NCBI GenBank assembly: GCA_947165805.1
Contig: CAMVBT010000173.1
Span: 1 to 5,575, forward strand
Source: an uncultured Clostridia bacterium
GTDB lineage: Bacteria; Bacillota; Clostridia; Oscillospirales; Ruminococcaceae
DNA: 5,575 bases
Reading direction: 5' to 3'
Below, piece after piece: positions 5,506 to 5,575 of the stretch; within the stretch, counting starts at the first letter, position 1, and each line of letters starts with the position of its first letter. The notes beneath the pieces are model-generated. The model saw only the letters and a list, made by a program, of their open reading frames with translations. It was not told the origin of the DNA and made no database searches. The translations under genes were made by a program, and so were the position numbers.

Positions 5506-5575
5506 AGATATATACCTCACAGATTATTTATTTCAGTAATTTCTATTATTATCCGGCTGCATTTATTCAAAGAGA
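5506..5575 (-). promoter_or_regulatory. glmS leader with ribosome binding site (incomplete)
   Basis: These 70 bases upstream of glmS are AT-rich and contain GAGG (5515-5518), 9 bases before the ATG. I see no gene and no convincing -35/-10 pair with proper spacing. In many Firmicutes glmS is controlled by a self-cleaving glucosamine-6-phosphate ribozyme located upstream; the window ends before such an element could be recognised, so its presence cannot be judged. Confidence 0.5.

Noticed and set aside
5506..5575. Possible glmS ribozyme upstream of glmS
   Set aside because: The 70 visible bases show no recognisable ribozyme core; the element would lie mostly beyond the window, so it cannot be claimed.
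5506..5575. TTGAAT and GATAAT boxes as a glmS promoter
   Set aside because: The boxes are only about 12-13 bases apart, too close for a sigma-A promoter, and no better pair is visible.

Overview
The window carries six complete or nearly complete genes, all on the minus strand, packed so tightly that the only sizeable intergenic spaces are 3552-3636 and the leader before the rightmost gene (5506-5575). In transcription order (right to left) they are: glmS (glucosamine-6-phosphate synthase), a lone TRAP-type solute-binding lipoprotein of the DctP family, a small VbhA-like antitoxin, a Fic-domain toxin, an ApbE-family FAD:protein FMN transferase lipoprotein, and a small Gx transporter family membrane protein (Hpre_diP_synt_I family). 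No tRNA, rRNA, CRISPR or insertion sequence is visible.

The gene content suggests a Gram-positive anaerobe of the class Clostridia, perhaps an Oscillospirales/Ruminococcaceae-like gut bacterium. The reasons are GC-rich coding sequence with very AT-rich promoter DNA, strong AGGAGG-type ribosome sites, lipoproteins in place of free periplasmic proteins, and an ApbE plus Gx transporter pair. This is an inference from gene content; no taxonomic marker is present.

Region by region: glmS (3637-5505) supplies glucosamine-6-phosphate for cell-wall precursors and is a self-contained housekeeping gene. The AT-rich gap after it (3552-3636) holds a perfect consensus sigma-A promoter, TTGACA-17-TATAAT, which drives dctP (2499-3551). 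After dctP come the antitoxin (2284-2463) and fic (1605-2291), which overlap by 8 bases. No terminator is visible between dctP and the antitoxin, so the TA pair may ride on the dctP transcript. A long GC-rich hairpin (1561-1602) sits immediately after the fic stop and looks like a transcription terminator. It lies inside the longest apbE reading frame, which argues that apbE really begins at an internal GTG (1539). apbE (529-1539) and the Gx gene (36-536) overlap by 8 bases and form the last translationally coupled pair.

Functionally the window is a chain of unrelated modules: cell-wall amino-sugar synthesis, solute capture without its transporter partners, an AMPylation toxin-antitoxin pair, and an extracytoplasmic flavinylation pair. 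The points most worth checking are the orphan DctP with its perfect promoter and spacer palindrome, the hairpin at the fic/apbE junction, the 13-base duplication that supplies the dctP stop, and the insertion in the GlmS glutaminase domain.
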